Of a DNA stretch of 64,000 nucleotides, positions 31,832 to 40,600 are shown piece by piece (the first letter of the stretch is position 1; the number at the start of each line of letters is the position of its first letter). Made by a program: the position numbers and the translations under genes. The notes under the pieces were generated by a model, which was not told the DNA's origin, did not search any database, and worked only from the letters and a program-made list of their open reading frames with translations. The DNA comes from Dysidea avara. Taxonomy: Eukaryota > Porifera > Demospongiae > Dictyoceratida > Dysideidae. The DNA lies in contig NC_089276.1 in the NCBI RefSeq assembly GCF_963678975.1, forward strand, positions 3,564,131 through 3,628,130, in the 5' to 3' direction.

Positions 31832-31914
31832 ATGACTATGCAAGGGTGAAATTGCTACAGATCTCTGGTAAAGAAGGCAAAGACACCGATTATATCAACG
31901 CATCATATATTGAT
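31832..31914 (+). CDS. Gene B D1 exon 3 (substrate loop)
   Basis: Completes T|AT to give YDYARVKLLQISGKEGKDTD and YINASYID. D-Y-I-N-A-S-Y-I-D is the phosphotyrosine-recognition loop region of PTPs. Intact, phase 1-0. Its counterpart in copy A survives only as a trace at about 13337. Confidence 0.85.
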
Positions 31915-32502
31915 GTAAGTATGTGTGTGTGTGTATTTAGATGTTTGCAGTAGTGTTTGGATCATGTATGAACATTTGCCGCAAAAGGCTCAGTACTGAC
32001 AGTAAATTACACTAACTCACATACACTATACTAAGCCTACCCTTCTCAGTCAAATAGAGGCACAAGCTACCAGTTTATTATGTAGATATCAGTTTGTGTG
32101 GTCTGGTCATTTCCTGTGAGGGTGTGAAATGCATATATTACCAAATTAGGCAATAGTAAAGCATGGTGGTTTTATAATATAAGGCAAGGTGGTTTTCATT
32201 ATTTGTTTTATTACCATAAATATGTGTTTGCATATATAGACTGCATATTTGTGTGTGAGTTTGTGTGTGAGTTTGCGTGCTTGAACAAACAAACTTACAT
32301 GTAGTACGTATATGTTAAAGAGCAAGTTTTGTGTAACCTTCTGAGCATGCAAAGCACTCTTGCCCATGGTATAACTATTACATATAACATGTTTTCTTTG
32401 TTCTTCACTTCAACTGGTATTACTGTGTTGCTGTCAAGTGTAGTGTGAGATTGTAATTACAGAAAGTCATTAGAAAGTGTGTTGTATTATTTCACACGTG
32501 TA

Positions 32503-32534
32503 GGGATTTCAGAAGCCTAATGCTTACATTTTAA
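32503..32534 (+). pseudogene. Gene B D1 exon 4, shortened
   Basis: It reads GFQKPNAYI then loses frame: TTTTAAG precedes the donor gtgaga where copy A has CGCTACTTTTAAG. Seven bases fewer than copy A leave a phase-2 end, but the next exon needs phase 1. The family reads A-T-Q-G-P across this junction. Both copies thus look damaged at the same spot. Confidence 0.6.
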
Positions 32535-32804
32535 GGTGAGAATTTAATTTGAATGGTTGTTAGTATGGGTTAGTACAATGTGCTAGTGTTTCAACTCCAA
32601 ATAAAGAACACCATACAAATTTACTGTAAATTCTAACATGCTCCTTGACACTGTTAGTTTGAAAGTTCTACCCCTTTAAAGACCACCTTGTTATAGAGGC
32701 CATCTCAAATAGACCCTCAAGACATACCTCATATTGAGGCCATAATATATTATAATTTTGGTCCCCAATAATGATGTATCAGGCGTACTGCTATCATTAT
32801 CCAG

Positions 32805-33031
32805 GTCCCTTACCTGAGACAGTTAAGGACTTTTGGCAGATGATATGGGACCACAAACTACAGACAATAGTGATGCTCACTAAACCAGTTGAGGCTGGTA
32901 CACCAAAATGCGCCATCTACTGGCCAGAGAAGGTCAATGAGACATTAGTACTGAAGCCTTCACTACACGTCAGGATGACTTACCTGCAATACTTTGCTGA
33001 CTTTGACATGCGTGTGTTTGAAGTCACTGAT
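32805..33031 (+). CDS. Gene B D1 exon 5
   Basis: A 227-nt phase 1-0 exon after acceptor tatccag: GPLPETVKDFWQMIWDHKLQ, TIVMLTKPVEAGTPKCAIYW, PEKVNETLVLKPSLHVRMTY, then FDMRVFEVTD. G-P-L-x-x-T-x-x-D-F-W-x-M-[IV]-W and K-C-x-x-Y-W-P are PTP hallmarks. Donor gtacgt. Fully open. Most of this exon is deleted from copy A. Confidence 0.87.
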
Positions 33032-33257
33032 GTACGTAAGAATAAACACTTTACAATGTGTGTAGTTGATGTGTTGTGTCTAAGCTGTGTAATATGTACA
33101 GTAAACTAGAGTAGCAGAAATTCTTGTCATCCAGTAATTTATTATGTCCAGTTTCAAACTGTACTATTGTACACTAACATGCAGAACTATATACACAATG
33201 TAATACACACAGACACACTGATTTAGTTTATACTCATACGTCTTTGTGCTATTGTAG

Positions 33258-33418
33258 CCTCTGCAAACATCCGAGGTTCCTTTAGAAGTGAAGCATTTCT
33301 TCTTCACCAGTTGGCCTGATCATGGTGTGCCACAGTTTGCTACTGCTTTGATCTCCTTCATCAAGAAAGTCCGTAAGAATTACTCATCAAATGGTCCCCC
33401 TATGGTGGTGTATTGTAG
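33258..33418 (+). CDS. Gene B D1 exon 6 (WPD loop)
   Basis: PLQTSEVPLEVKHFFFTSWP, DHGVPQFATALISFIKKVRK, then NGPPMVVYC. The WPD loop (WPDHGVP) is intact, with the general-acid aspartate. The exon ends in the middle of the serine codon after the catalytic cysteine (TGT AG|T). The residue before the cysteine is tyrosine where most PTPs have histidine (HC). Confidence 0.87.
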
Positions 33419-33424
33419 GTTAGT

Positions 33425-33625
33425 CTGATGTGTGTATGTAGTGTAGTGTAGTGTTTGCACACGTGCGCATGTCTGTATATGTAGTGTTCGTGCATACCTG
33501 CATGCATGCGTACATGTGGGTGCATGTGTATGCTTGTGTGTGTGTGTGTGTGTGTACATGTGTAATTATGTATGCGTGTGTAGTGTAAAGTGCATGTGTG
33601 CACGTGTGCACGTGTGCACCGTGCT
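33425..33625 (+). repeat. TG-rich simple sequence
   Basis: Irregular (TG)n/(TGCA)n tract in the intron between the WPD and signature exons; parallel to 18340-18530. Frames on either strand are artefacts. Confidence 0.75.
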
Positions 33626-33841
33626 AACTAGCCAACGACAACAAGGCTGCTTACAACATTTACTTTACTGCTGTTTGCTCTGGACCACACCTCACTGCTA
33701 TCCACCCTATACCTATCCATCCTCCTGGGGACCTTCTTGTGTGGCATAAATAAAAGACTTTTAGGACAACAGTAAAGAAGATTATGAAAAGGAGATGCTG
33801 TGTATAGCTTGAGTGTGTACTCTCTGTATGTGGTAGTGTTA

Positions 33842-34491
33842 TATGTGACCCGCTGAGCAAAAACCAGCTGTTTTCGCACATTCCTCAAATTCCATTATAT
33901 GGCTTCTCTGTTATCTATAATAACAAAGGAGTGGACAGCCAAAGTTTCAGCCTTTTGTGATGAGTAGTCTTGGAGTTATAGCGCTAGACAGTTGGAACAG
34001 GAATAAACTCGATTTATACAGCAACACTACGGCAAATAAAATACAGGTTGCTATGTTATCAAACATAACTCACTACTGACACAAACTACAAAACAGGATT
34101 TGCCTCAATCTGTTCACCATGAACTGGCACATCAATCAAGGTATAGTGTTTTCTGTGTACTTCTCCATGTGGACAAAGAAGAAGGCCACTTCAACAATCA
34201 AATGACAGTGGAAAACTTTATTTTGACCGCATCGTAAATAGGTTCCCATAACTCACGTACCATACACTGTACCAATATGAAACAAAGATTTTCTTACTCC
34301 CAATGAACAGGAGAATCTGGAGGCGTATAGGTCTAATTGATTTGAGTTTTGTTTTAGTGCATACCAAAGCAATTAAAACTTAGTGTAAAATTTTATGTGG
34401 CACGTGTATTTTTACCTGGTTTATTTCAATATGTTTTTATAGCAAAATAGAATTTTGCGAAAACAGCTGGTTTTGTTCAGTAGGTCACATA
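33842..34491. mobile_element. 650-bp MITE absent from copy A
   Basis: Terminal inverted repeats TATGTGACCCGCTGAGCAAA and complement of TATGTGACCTACTGAACAAA, continuing through CCAGCTGTTTTCGCA. TA probably flanks. At the matching place in copy A (about 18765-18785) the sequence runs on without it, so insertion followed the duplication. No coding capacity. Confidence 0.82.
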
Positions 34492-34809
34492 CAGTGTATG
34501 CATCCATGTATGTATTCATTTGTAACAGAAAACAACCTCTATATTGTGGCTGAATAGAAATGTGTGTGAAATGATGTGTGTAGTGTTAAATGTTTCTTGG
34601 AACACACAAAACTCACATGATTGATAGATTGTATGCATGAATGAAAAAAATTGTATTCATAAACCACTGGTGAAATTAAATAAAGTTTGGCAAATTTCCT
34701 TGAAATTCCACAACTTTACCACCAAATTTTTATCCTTCATTGTTTGCGATATATATAGTATGCTCAAATGGCAGTGTAGACATGATTGTGTTTGTGATTT
34801 ATTCTCTAG

Positions 34810-34945
34810 TGCTGGTGTGGGTCGTAGTGGTACATACATTACACTGGATACTATGCTGCAGCGTATGGCAGTGACACAAGATGTTAACGTGTATGAGTTT
34901 GTGCATAATATGTGTATGAAATGAGTCTTCATGGTTCAGACACAG
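34810..34945 (+). pseudogene. Gene B D1 exon 7 (signature loop) with stop
   Basis: SAGVGRSGTYITLDTMLQRM, AVTQDVNVYEFVHNMCMK, then TGA at 34922-34924 where copy A has CAA (Q), then VFMVQTQ to donor gtatta. With the previous exon it gives the catalytic loop C-S-A-G-V-G-R-S-G with cysteine and arginine present. The stop removes the last D1 helix and all of D2. Confidence 0.85.
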
Positions 34946-35323
34946 GTATTATAACTCTGTGTGTGTGTGTACCAGCCTGGTTACCAGGTTCAATGCTCAG
35001 TGATGCTATTGTTGTTGTTTACAATACCTGCATTGCTGCTGTCCACTCAACTTTTTAATTGGGTACCTGGTATTAATTGGGGAAGCAAATGCCACCTGTC
35101 CATATCTCGCATAACAGGTGAGACTTCAGATGCTTACACCTTCACCTGTGAGATATGGCACAGCCTCCTGCAGGTTACTACCCCTGCACTGAATCCCATC
35201 GCTGGAGTAGTGCACTGTTTCATAATTTCAATGAGTATGAATGACTATGTACACAGCAGCCAATCACTTTGCTTTGTGTGTGCACATGTGCACACATATA
35301 TTGATGTGTTCACTACTCCACAG

Positions 35324-35368
35324 ACACAATACACATTCATTCACGATGCACTGGAGGAACAGTTTGAT
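35324..35368 (+). CDS. Gene B D1-D2 linker exon, internally shortened
   Basis: A 45-nt exon, TQYTFIHDALEEQFD, between cactccacag and gtatgt. Relative to copy A (27247-27396) exactly 105 nt (35 codons) are missing, in frame, between GCACTGGAGGA and ACAGTTTGAT. GGA(A/G) repeats at both ends suggest deletion between short direct repeats. The linker between D1 and D2 is almost absent. Confidence 0.8.
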
Positions 35369-35419
35369 GTATGTGTTCCTTATGTAACAATGTGTAGGCA
35401 CATAGTTTGTTCACTGTAG

Positions 35420-35519
35420 TTGTCGCAACAAGTTAGTCGGAAGTGGACTGAGGGGGACTGTTCTGATGCCCTCTCTCAACACAATGTCTCTAAGAACCGT
35501 GACAACTCATGTGTCCCAT
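35420..35519 (+). CDS. Gene B D2 exon 1
   Basis: LSQQVSRKWTEGDCSDALSQ followed by HNVSKNRDNSCVP; phase 0-1 after cactgtag. K-N-R is the D2 version of the K-N-R-Y motif. Confidence 0.75.
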
Positions 35520-35569
35520 GTAAGTATAGTGGTACCAACAAGCATATACATTACTTGTTGTTCACACAG

Positions 35570-35643
35570 ACAACATCAGTGGGGTGCAGATGAAAGCCAC
35601 TCCTCTACCTGGTTCAGACTACATCAACGCCTCATTTGTGGAT
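35570..35643 (+). CDS. Gene B D2 exon 2
   Basis: Completes T|AC: YNISGVQMKATPLPGSDYIN followed by ASFVD. S-D-Y-I-N-A-S-F is the recognition-loop equivalent. Phase 1-0. Confidence 0.82.
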
Positions 35644-35760
35644 GTGAGAGTTTGTTTTTGTAGTAGAAATGATGTATAATGTACACACACAAGCCCATAC
35701 AACACCCACACACATATAGAATATAAGGTCAATAATTTCTGTACCTGTGATATCATTCAG

Positions 35761-35895
35761 GGCTACAAGCAACGTAATGCATTCATAGCCACACAATGTC
35801 CAATGGAGAACACCACCAATGACTTCTGGAGGGTGATGTGGGAGTTACAAAGTGCCATCATCGTTTTGTTGTTCAGCCCAGAACATGACAAAGAG
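35761..35895 (+). CDS. Gene B D2 exon 3
   Basis: GYKQRNAFIATQCPMENTTN, DFWRVMWELQSAIIVLLFSP, EHDKE. Matches G-Y-x-Q-x-x-x-F-I-A-T-Q-G-P with Cys replacing the usual Gly. 135 nt, phase 0-0. Confidence 0.85.
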
Positions 35896-36289
35896 GTACA
35901 CGACACATCAATGTGTTACATGACCTAGGAAGAGGGGATGGGGGTGGTACATGTAACCTACTACACTGGTATTTAGTTACAGTGTTGTAATACACCATAC
36001 ACTTAATAGCAGGAAAGTGGTTTGAGTATGACTAAATATCATTCACCAGATTTAGTACCTGATCAATGACTATACATGTGAGAAACATTAAACAAAAGTC
36101 CCACATTTTAAATACATGAGGAAAGTTTGATAATGCTTTCCCTTAATTTTATTTTAGCAGAAGACATGGTGTTGTGTCTACTCTACAAGTTACAAACACA
36201 CAACACATATTGTGATGATAGCTCACCTGCACATTAACAATTTAACATGCACAAGTCAGACAAGTAATGTATTGTATATTGTTGGACAG

Positions 36290-36412
36290 AATTTCTACCA
36301 ATTCTGGCCAGATGAAGAGACTGATTATGGTAAGGTGAAGGTCAGTCTGAAGTCTAAGAATGAACGGAACAGTTACAATGGCTACAAATTCTCCATCATT
36401 GGAGAAGCTGTG
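36290..36412 (+). CDS. Gene B D2 exon 4
   Basis: NFYQFWPDEETDYGKVKVSL, KSKNERNSYNGYKFSIIGEA, V. Matches the Y-W-P-D-E-x-x-x-Y-G segment of RPTP D2. Phase 0-0. Confidence 0.83.
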
Positions 36413-36460
36413 GTGAGTGGTACCTGAAAGTCTAATCGATTGATTATTGTAATCTTGCAG

Positions 36461-36604
36461 TCCCTCTACAAGTGACACTACTCCACTACACTGCCTGGCC
36501 CTCAGAGAAGGCACCCAGCAACACTAAGGCTATACTGGGTGTGACAAATTACTGTTAGAGGTACAACGACACACAGGAAACAAAGCCATCACTGTTATGT
36601 GCAG
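36461..36604 (+). pseudogene. Gene B D2 exon 5 (WPD-loop equivalent) with two frame breaks
   Basis: The exon begins SLYK then TGA in frame. The +1 frame reads QVTLLHYTAWPSEKAPSNTK and AILGVTN. A second shift near 36550-36556 is needed to read LLEVQRHTGNKAITVMC to the donor gtgaat. The WPD aspartate is replaced by serine (AWPS), typical of a weakly active or inactive D2. Confidence 0.75.
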
Positions 36605-36735
36605 GTGAATAAGATGTCTTGAATAAGTGTTGCTCTTATAAACAAGTAGATCATGAATTGCTTTTGTATGAATAGTCATTCACTCTACAATATGGTATAC
36701 AGTTCTTTAAGTTGTATTGTATGTTTGGCCTATAG

Positions 36736-36871
36736 TGATGGTTGTGGACGTACTGGATCATTCATTGCTATCTACTATACACTTGAGTGTGTGAAGGCTG
36801 AACAGACTGTTGACATCTTTCAGGCAATTAAAAACTCGCATATCCATCGGACAGCCCTTGTCTGCAATGTG
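36736..36871 (+). CDS. Gene B D2 exon 6 (signature loop)
   Basis: SDGCGRTGSFIAIYYTLECV, KAEQTVDIFQAIKNSHIHRT, ALVCNV. With the preceding exon this makes M-C-S-D-G-C-G-R-T-G: catalytic cysteine and arginine are kept, histidine before the cysteine is methionine. Phase 2-0. Confidence 0.83.
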
Positions 36872-37002
36872 GTAGGTTGAGGTAATCCAGTAGAACCTGC
36901 CTGAGCCTGTGGCAAATTTTTTTGGTCTTTCTAAGCAGGTGTATTTGGGAATTGAACAACTACCTGATTATAGTGGCCATGCCAAGTAGCCTCCCCCCCC
37001 CC

Positions 37003-37014
37003 CCCCCAAAAAAA

Positions 37015-37045
<31 letters not shown>

Positions 37046-37048
37046 AGC
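37003..37048 (+). repeat. (C)n(A)n(TA)n simple tract
   Basis: About 16 C, about 8 A and about 15 TA units in the last intron of gene B. Such a tract is prone to length errors in assemblies. Confidence 0.85.
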
Positions 37049-37148
37049 TCATATTTTTGGTTCTACTTCACAGCTAATGGTGTTTTATACGAATGGTCTC
37101 TAAGACAGGTTCTACTGTAACAACAATGTGGTATTATTATTATTACAG

Positions 37149-37358
37149 GAGCAATATCAACATCGTCACCAGACAGTGTTGGAATTTCTAGACAAGTTTT
37201 CGGCAAATGCAATTTTATGTAAAACTTTAAATATTTTATTCATTTTTGTATATAGTTTGTACATACATCACATCAGTACTCTACCACATGTAATAGTTGT
37301 ATACAGTCATCAGCAGCAAACTACCATTGTGACACATGTAAAAAATAATTATATTTAA
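37149..37358 (+). CDS. Gene B last exon with C-terminal extension
   Basis: EQYQHRHQTVLEFLDKFSAN is the normal last helix of D2. RPTPs usually stop within a few residues of this point. Here the frame continues for about 50 more residues, including a hydrophobic run (LNILFIFVYSLYIHHISTL), to TAA at 37356-37358. The extension may be real or may be a lost stop codon reading into the 3' UTR. Confidence 0.72.
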   Translation, partial: EQYQHRHQTVLEFLDKFSANAILCKTLNILFIFVYSLYIHHISTLPHVIVVYSHQQQTTIVTHVKNNYI

Positions 37359-37620
37359 GGTGTTTCCTTAGGCGCTTATCGAGAAACTACACTTACACCA
37401 TCGAGTCGATGCAAGACAAATTAAAAGTAACTATACCAATGCACTACTTACAAACTGGTATTCGTGTCAGTTACACCTGAAACGGGAGCGCCGGTAACCA
37501 GCCCTTTTGCTTTTATTCCGCGATTTTGTACTCAGTTATAAGCGCCTGGCGTGTACAAAAGGTTATGTGCACGTGCAGGTGGACAAAGTAGGCGTGTTTT
37601 AGCGGCTGGACTCGCACACA
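37359..37620 (+). promoter_or_regulatory. 262-bp gene B-gene C intergenic region, presumed gene C promoter
   Basis: The stop of gene B and the ATG of gene C are only 262 bp apart on the same strand. The region must hold the 3' end of B and the promoter and 5' UTR of C. It is richer in G+C near the ATG (GGAGCGCCGGTAACC, AGCGCCTGGCGTG). No TATA box or clear polyadenylation signal is seen. Confidence 0.45.
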
Positions 37621-37693
37621 ATGGAGGTCACTTCGACGGGGAAGATGTCTCGAGTAGTGATTATAGCCGTGCTGTTCCTGACCACTGCGCTTT
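37621..37693 (+). CDS. Gene C first coding exon, signal peptide
   Basis: ATG at 37621 in context CACAATGG. It reads MEVTSTGKMSRVVIIAVLFL followed by TTAL, then C completed by the next exon. Basic n-region, hydrophobic core VVIIAVLFLTTAL and a likely cleavage after ALC-A. A second in-frame ATG (codon 9) would also give a good signal peptide. Donor gtaagt; phase 1. The next exon is 6.1 kb away. Confidence 0.8.
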
Positions 37694-40600
37694 GTAAGTT
37701 TAACCATTGTACGTGTACCTCACTGCTGATTCAGGCTGATTCAGCTAGTTTGCTCAAAGTTTTAATATTTTTTTTTTGTCTTATCCTTTAGAAAGCAATA
37801 AGTTATCGAGTTTGTGTTATCGGTAGAGCTTAGCAGCGACAAACAGTTTTGTATTTGTTAATTAGCCATGCGATAAATTGATTTGATGCTGCTTAACACT
37901 TCCATATAAGGTTGAAATGAGATGGCGAAACATGCCTTGCTAATAAAATAGTGTTACACGACAAAACGAGTAATTTGTACGCTAACACATTTAAAAGAGT
38001 GAACTAAATCAGGGGGACTTCCTGCTGCCAAGAGCTTTTTGTCTTCTTGATGTCTATTCTCTATGGCCTTGCAGAATCAAAGTCTGTTTCTCTGAAAAGC
38101 AAACCAAGCTATCATAAGTACATATAACATACCCTGATGTCTGGAAAAAGAAATGTATTTATGTAGATTCATAAGTCCTGGTGATATCTGGGTATGTGCC
38201 ATGCTAGATTTTAACTGAGTTTTCTTATCTGGTCATCATGTTATATCCTCTTCTTAGTATGACCCCTAACATGGCTGGTATATTACTGTATTATAGATCA
38301 GGTTACATCGTGGAGTTAATAGTATTCATATGCAGAGCTCTATCCATGCTTGTCAAGTGGTTGCCAATGGCTTTGGAAACTTGTACACTTATCTGAGAAA
38401 TTCAATTAGAATATGAAATCACATACACGTTTGCTTTACGAGTTTGGTTCTGCAGACTCTACTAGTTACAGAATTCTATGATGACTTAGTCTCATAGTTC
38501 AGGCATGCGAGACAAAAAGCAACTTAATTTTATGACACTGATGTTGCATCGATGGGACACAATAACTGTTTGGATTATTGACTAGTAGATATCTTCTGAA
38601 TTTCTCTGTGCAAAGTTTACTTCTGTTTCTGTGGTCTCCTGCACAAGTAAGTGATAAATCTTGCGAATATTTATTGAAATACTATAATTGAACTACTTAT
38701 ATGTTTGGGATCTCGTATACAACTTTTGGTATTTTTGGGTGATTGACAACCACTCAGCACTTGCTTATTCTAATGTAAACCACTGCTCTTATCCAAGGGT
38801 GTTCTTATGACAATAATTTCTATACCTTAAATACAGGGTGCCGTGTGCTTTCTCATACTGTGTGGCTAGGCTGTGGGTTTGTTGTTTGAGTACTTTTGAC
38901 TATTGATATAAACTTCATTCATTTGGACATTAGTGTTAATTTGTGATATCACATTTGGTTCAACTTGTATTGTCCAAACACATTAGATCACCCATTGATG
39001 TTATTACAGTAACGAAAATGTTTGATCAGTATCATATACAGACAGTAACAGGTGCCACATTTAACCAGAATATAAGTCTCCAAAATCTACTACAGTCACT
39101 TTCAAAATGCAAATGAACTTTAAAGTGTTGTACCAATATGCATTTTTTCACATTTGCCGATACCGATTATTTACCTATTCCTGTAACCGATATGCCGATA
39201 TTTACCGATATTCTTCAATTCTTCAGAACAGAGGAGTAGAAAATCACCTAAAGTTTATGTGTATAAACTGCGTTTGTATCTATGGTAATGATAATGTAAT
39301 CAATGTAATTAATTGCGTGGGCGGCCGACTTACAATGTTTTATACATTTTTGCTATTATCCCCTTTCATGAAAAAGGAAGCTAAGTAGTCATAAAACGGC
39401 TAAGCCAGCTTATCAAACAGTGTTTCTAGTGGGACTCCAGACCCTTACTGAAGAGTGATCAACTAATTGCGTGGGTGGCCGATAAATATACACAGCCTTG
39501 CAGGCATACTTGTGCAAACAAACAAGCCAAAACAGTTACAGCAAACCACTTACTGCTACATTCACCACCTTTACTTTCACCTGTTCATTGCCGCCAATTT
39601 AACTATTGATTGTGGGTTTCGGTTAATCGGCAAATTATTTCCGCTTCGTAGCCGATACCGATACTTGTAAATTTAGCTAATATCGGTTGTTACCAATAAT
39701 TCAACCGATTATCGGTGCAACACTACTTTAATTTGCATACATATGCACATAATCACATGAAGGCTACTTGAATGTTTAAATGTGCTGAACGACTAACTCA
39801 GTATATGTCCCTGGCATTGTCTAACAATCTAAGATGGTGAGTGATTTGGTTGTATTATTAAAAGGAGTCTTAGAGCTTGGTAGTGAAGAAATAGCTCGTG
39901 TGTGAATATCATGTGTCCAAATTGTTCAATTGCATTCACAGGCAACTTGTAATGACTGTATATATGATGATTAGTGTCACTAACATGAAAACATATGACA
40001 ATAAATTTCCTAAAATTTGACAACACTTATGAGACTATCACTAGAGTTTCTTTTAGCGAAGTTGCCATTCAAAACTTTATCTGATGTAAAAACAAAGAAA
40101 AACTTACTAATAGTAGCCACCTGCTTAATTAATGAGGTCAGAAACATTTCGCTCAAAGATACCGTCAATATATACTAGTTAAAGCATCACCACTAGTGCA
40201 ATATGGAAAAAAAATAGGACAAGTGCATGGGTAAGAGACTAATACATGAAGCCGAGTGCTGTATTCGGCTCAAGACCAAGCCAGAGTGCTATTTTATCAT
40301 GTTGCAAAAGTGTGGCAGTGTTTTGACTGTTTTAAAGTGCTCTTTGTTTGGAACATTCATTTTGTAGACTCGAACTGTGTCGGTTTTCAGCCATCAGACA
40401 ATTGTCTATATAGTACAAATTTGGTCATAAGACAAACAAATAGCATCATTTTGACTATATACTTTTGGCAATTTAAAATATTACACACATGATCAACAGT
40501 GCCGTATCTTTCTTTCCTCTTATTCATTTGATCTACACCAACGCAAGTGCCTTAAGCATGGGAGAATTACTGGTAATTTAACCCTGAAACCTGTAATAAA

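Larger units (their letters stand above)
27777..37358 (+). pseudogene. Gene B: transmembrane RPTP with D1 and D2, disrupted
   Basis: Gene-level entry. Recognisable exons: 27777-27879 (TM), 29375-29537 (juxtamembrane), 29698-29795, 29851-29938, 31832-31914, 32503-32534, 32805-33031, 33258-33418, 34810-34945, 35324-35368 (D1), 35420-35519, 35570-35643, 35761-35895, 36290-36412, 36461-36604, 36736-36871, 37149-37358 (D2). RPTPs remove phosphate from phosphotyrosine at the inner face of the membrane; D1 is normally the active domain. Lesions: TGA in the exon at 34810, a broken exon 32503-32534, two frame breaks in 36461-36604, and unmatched phase after the TM exon. Most exons nevertheless keep correct phases and motifs. 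No ectodomain exon is seen directly upstream. It is either a recent pseudogene or a gene hit by assembly errors. Confidence 0.8.
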
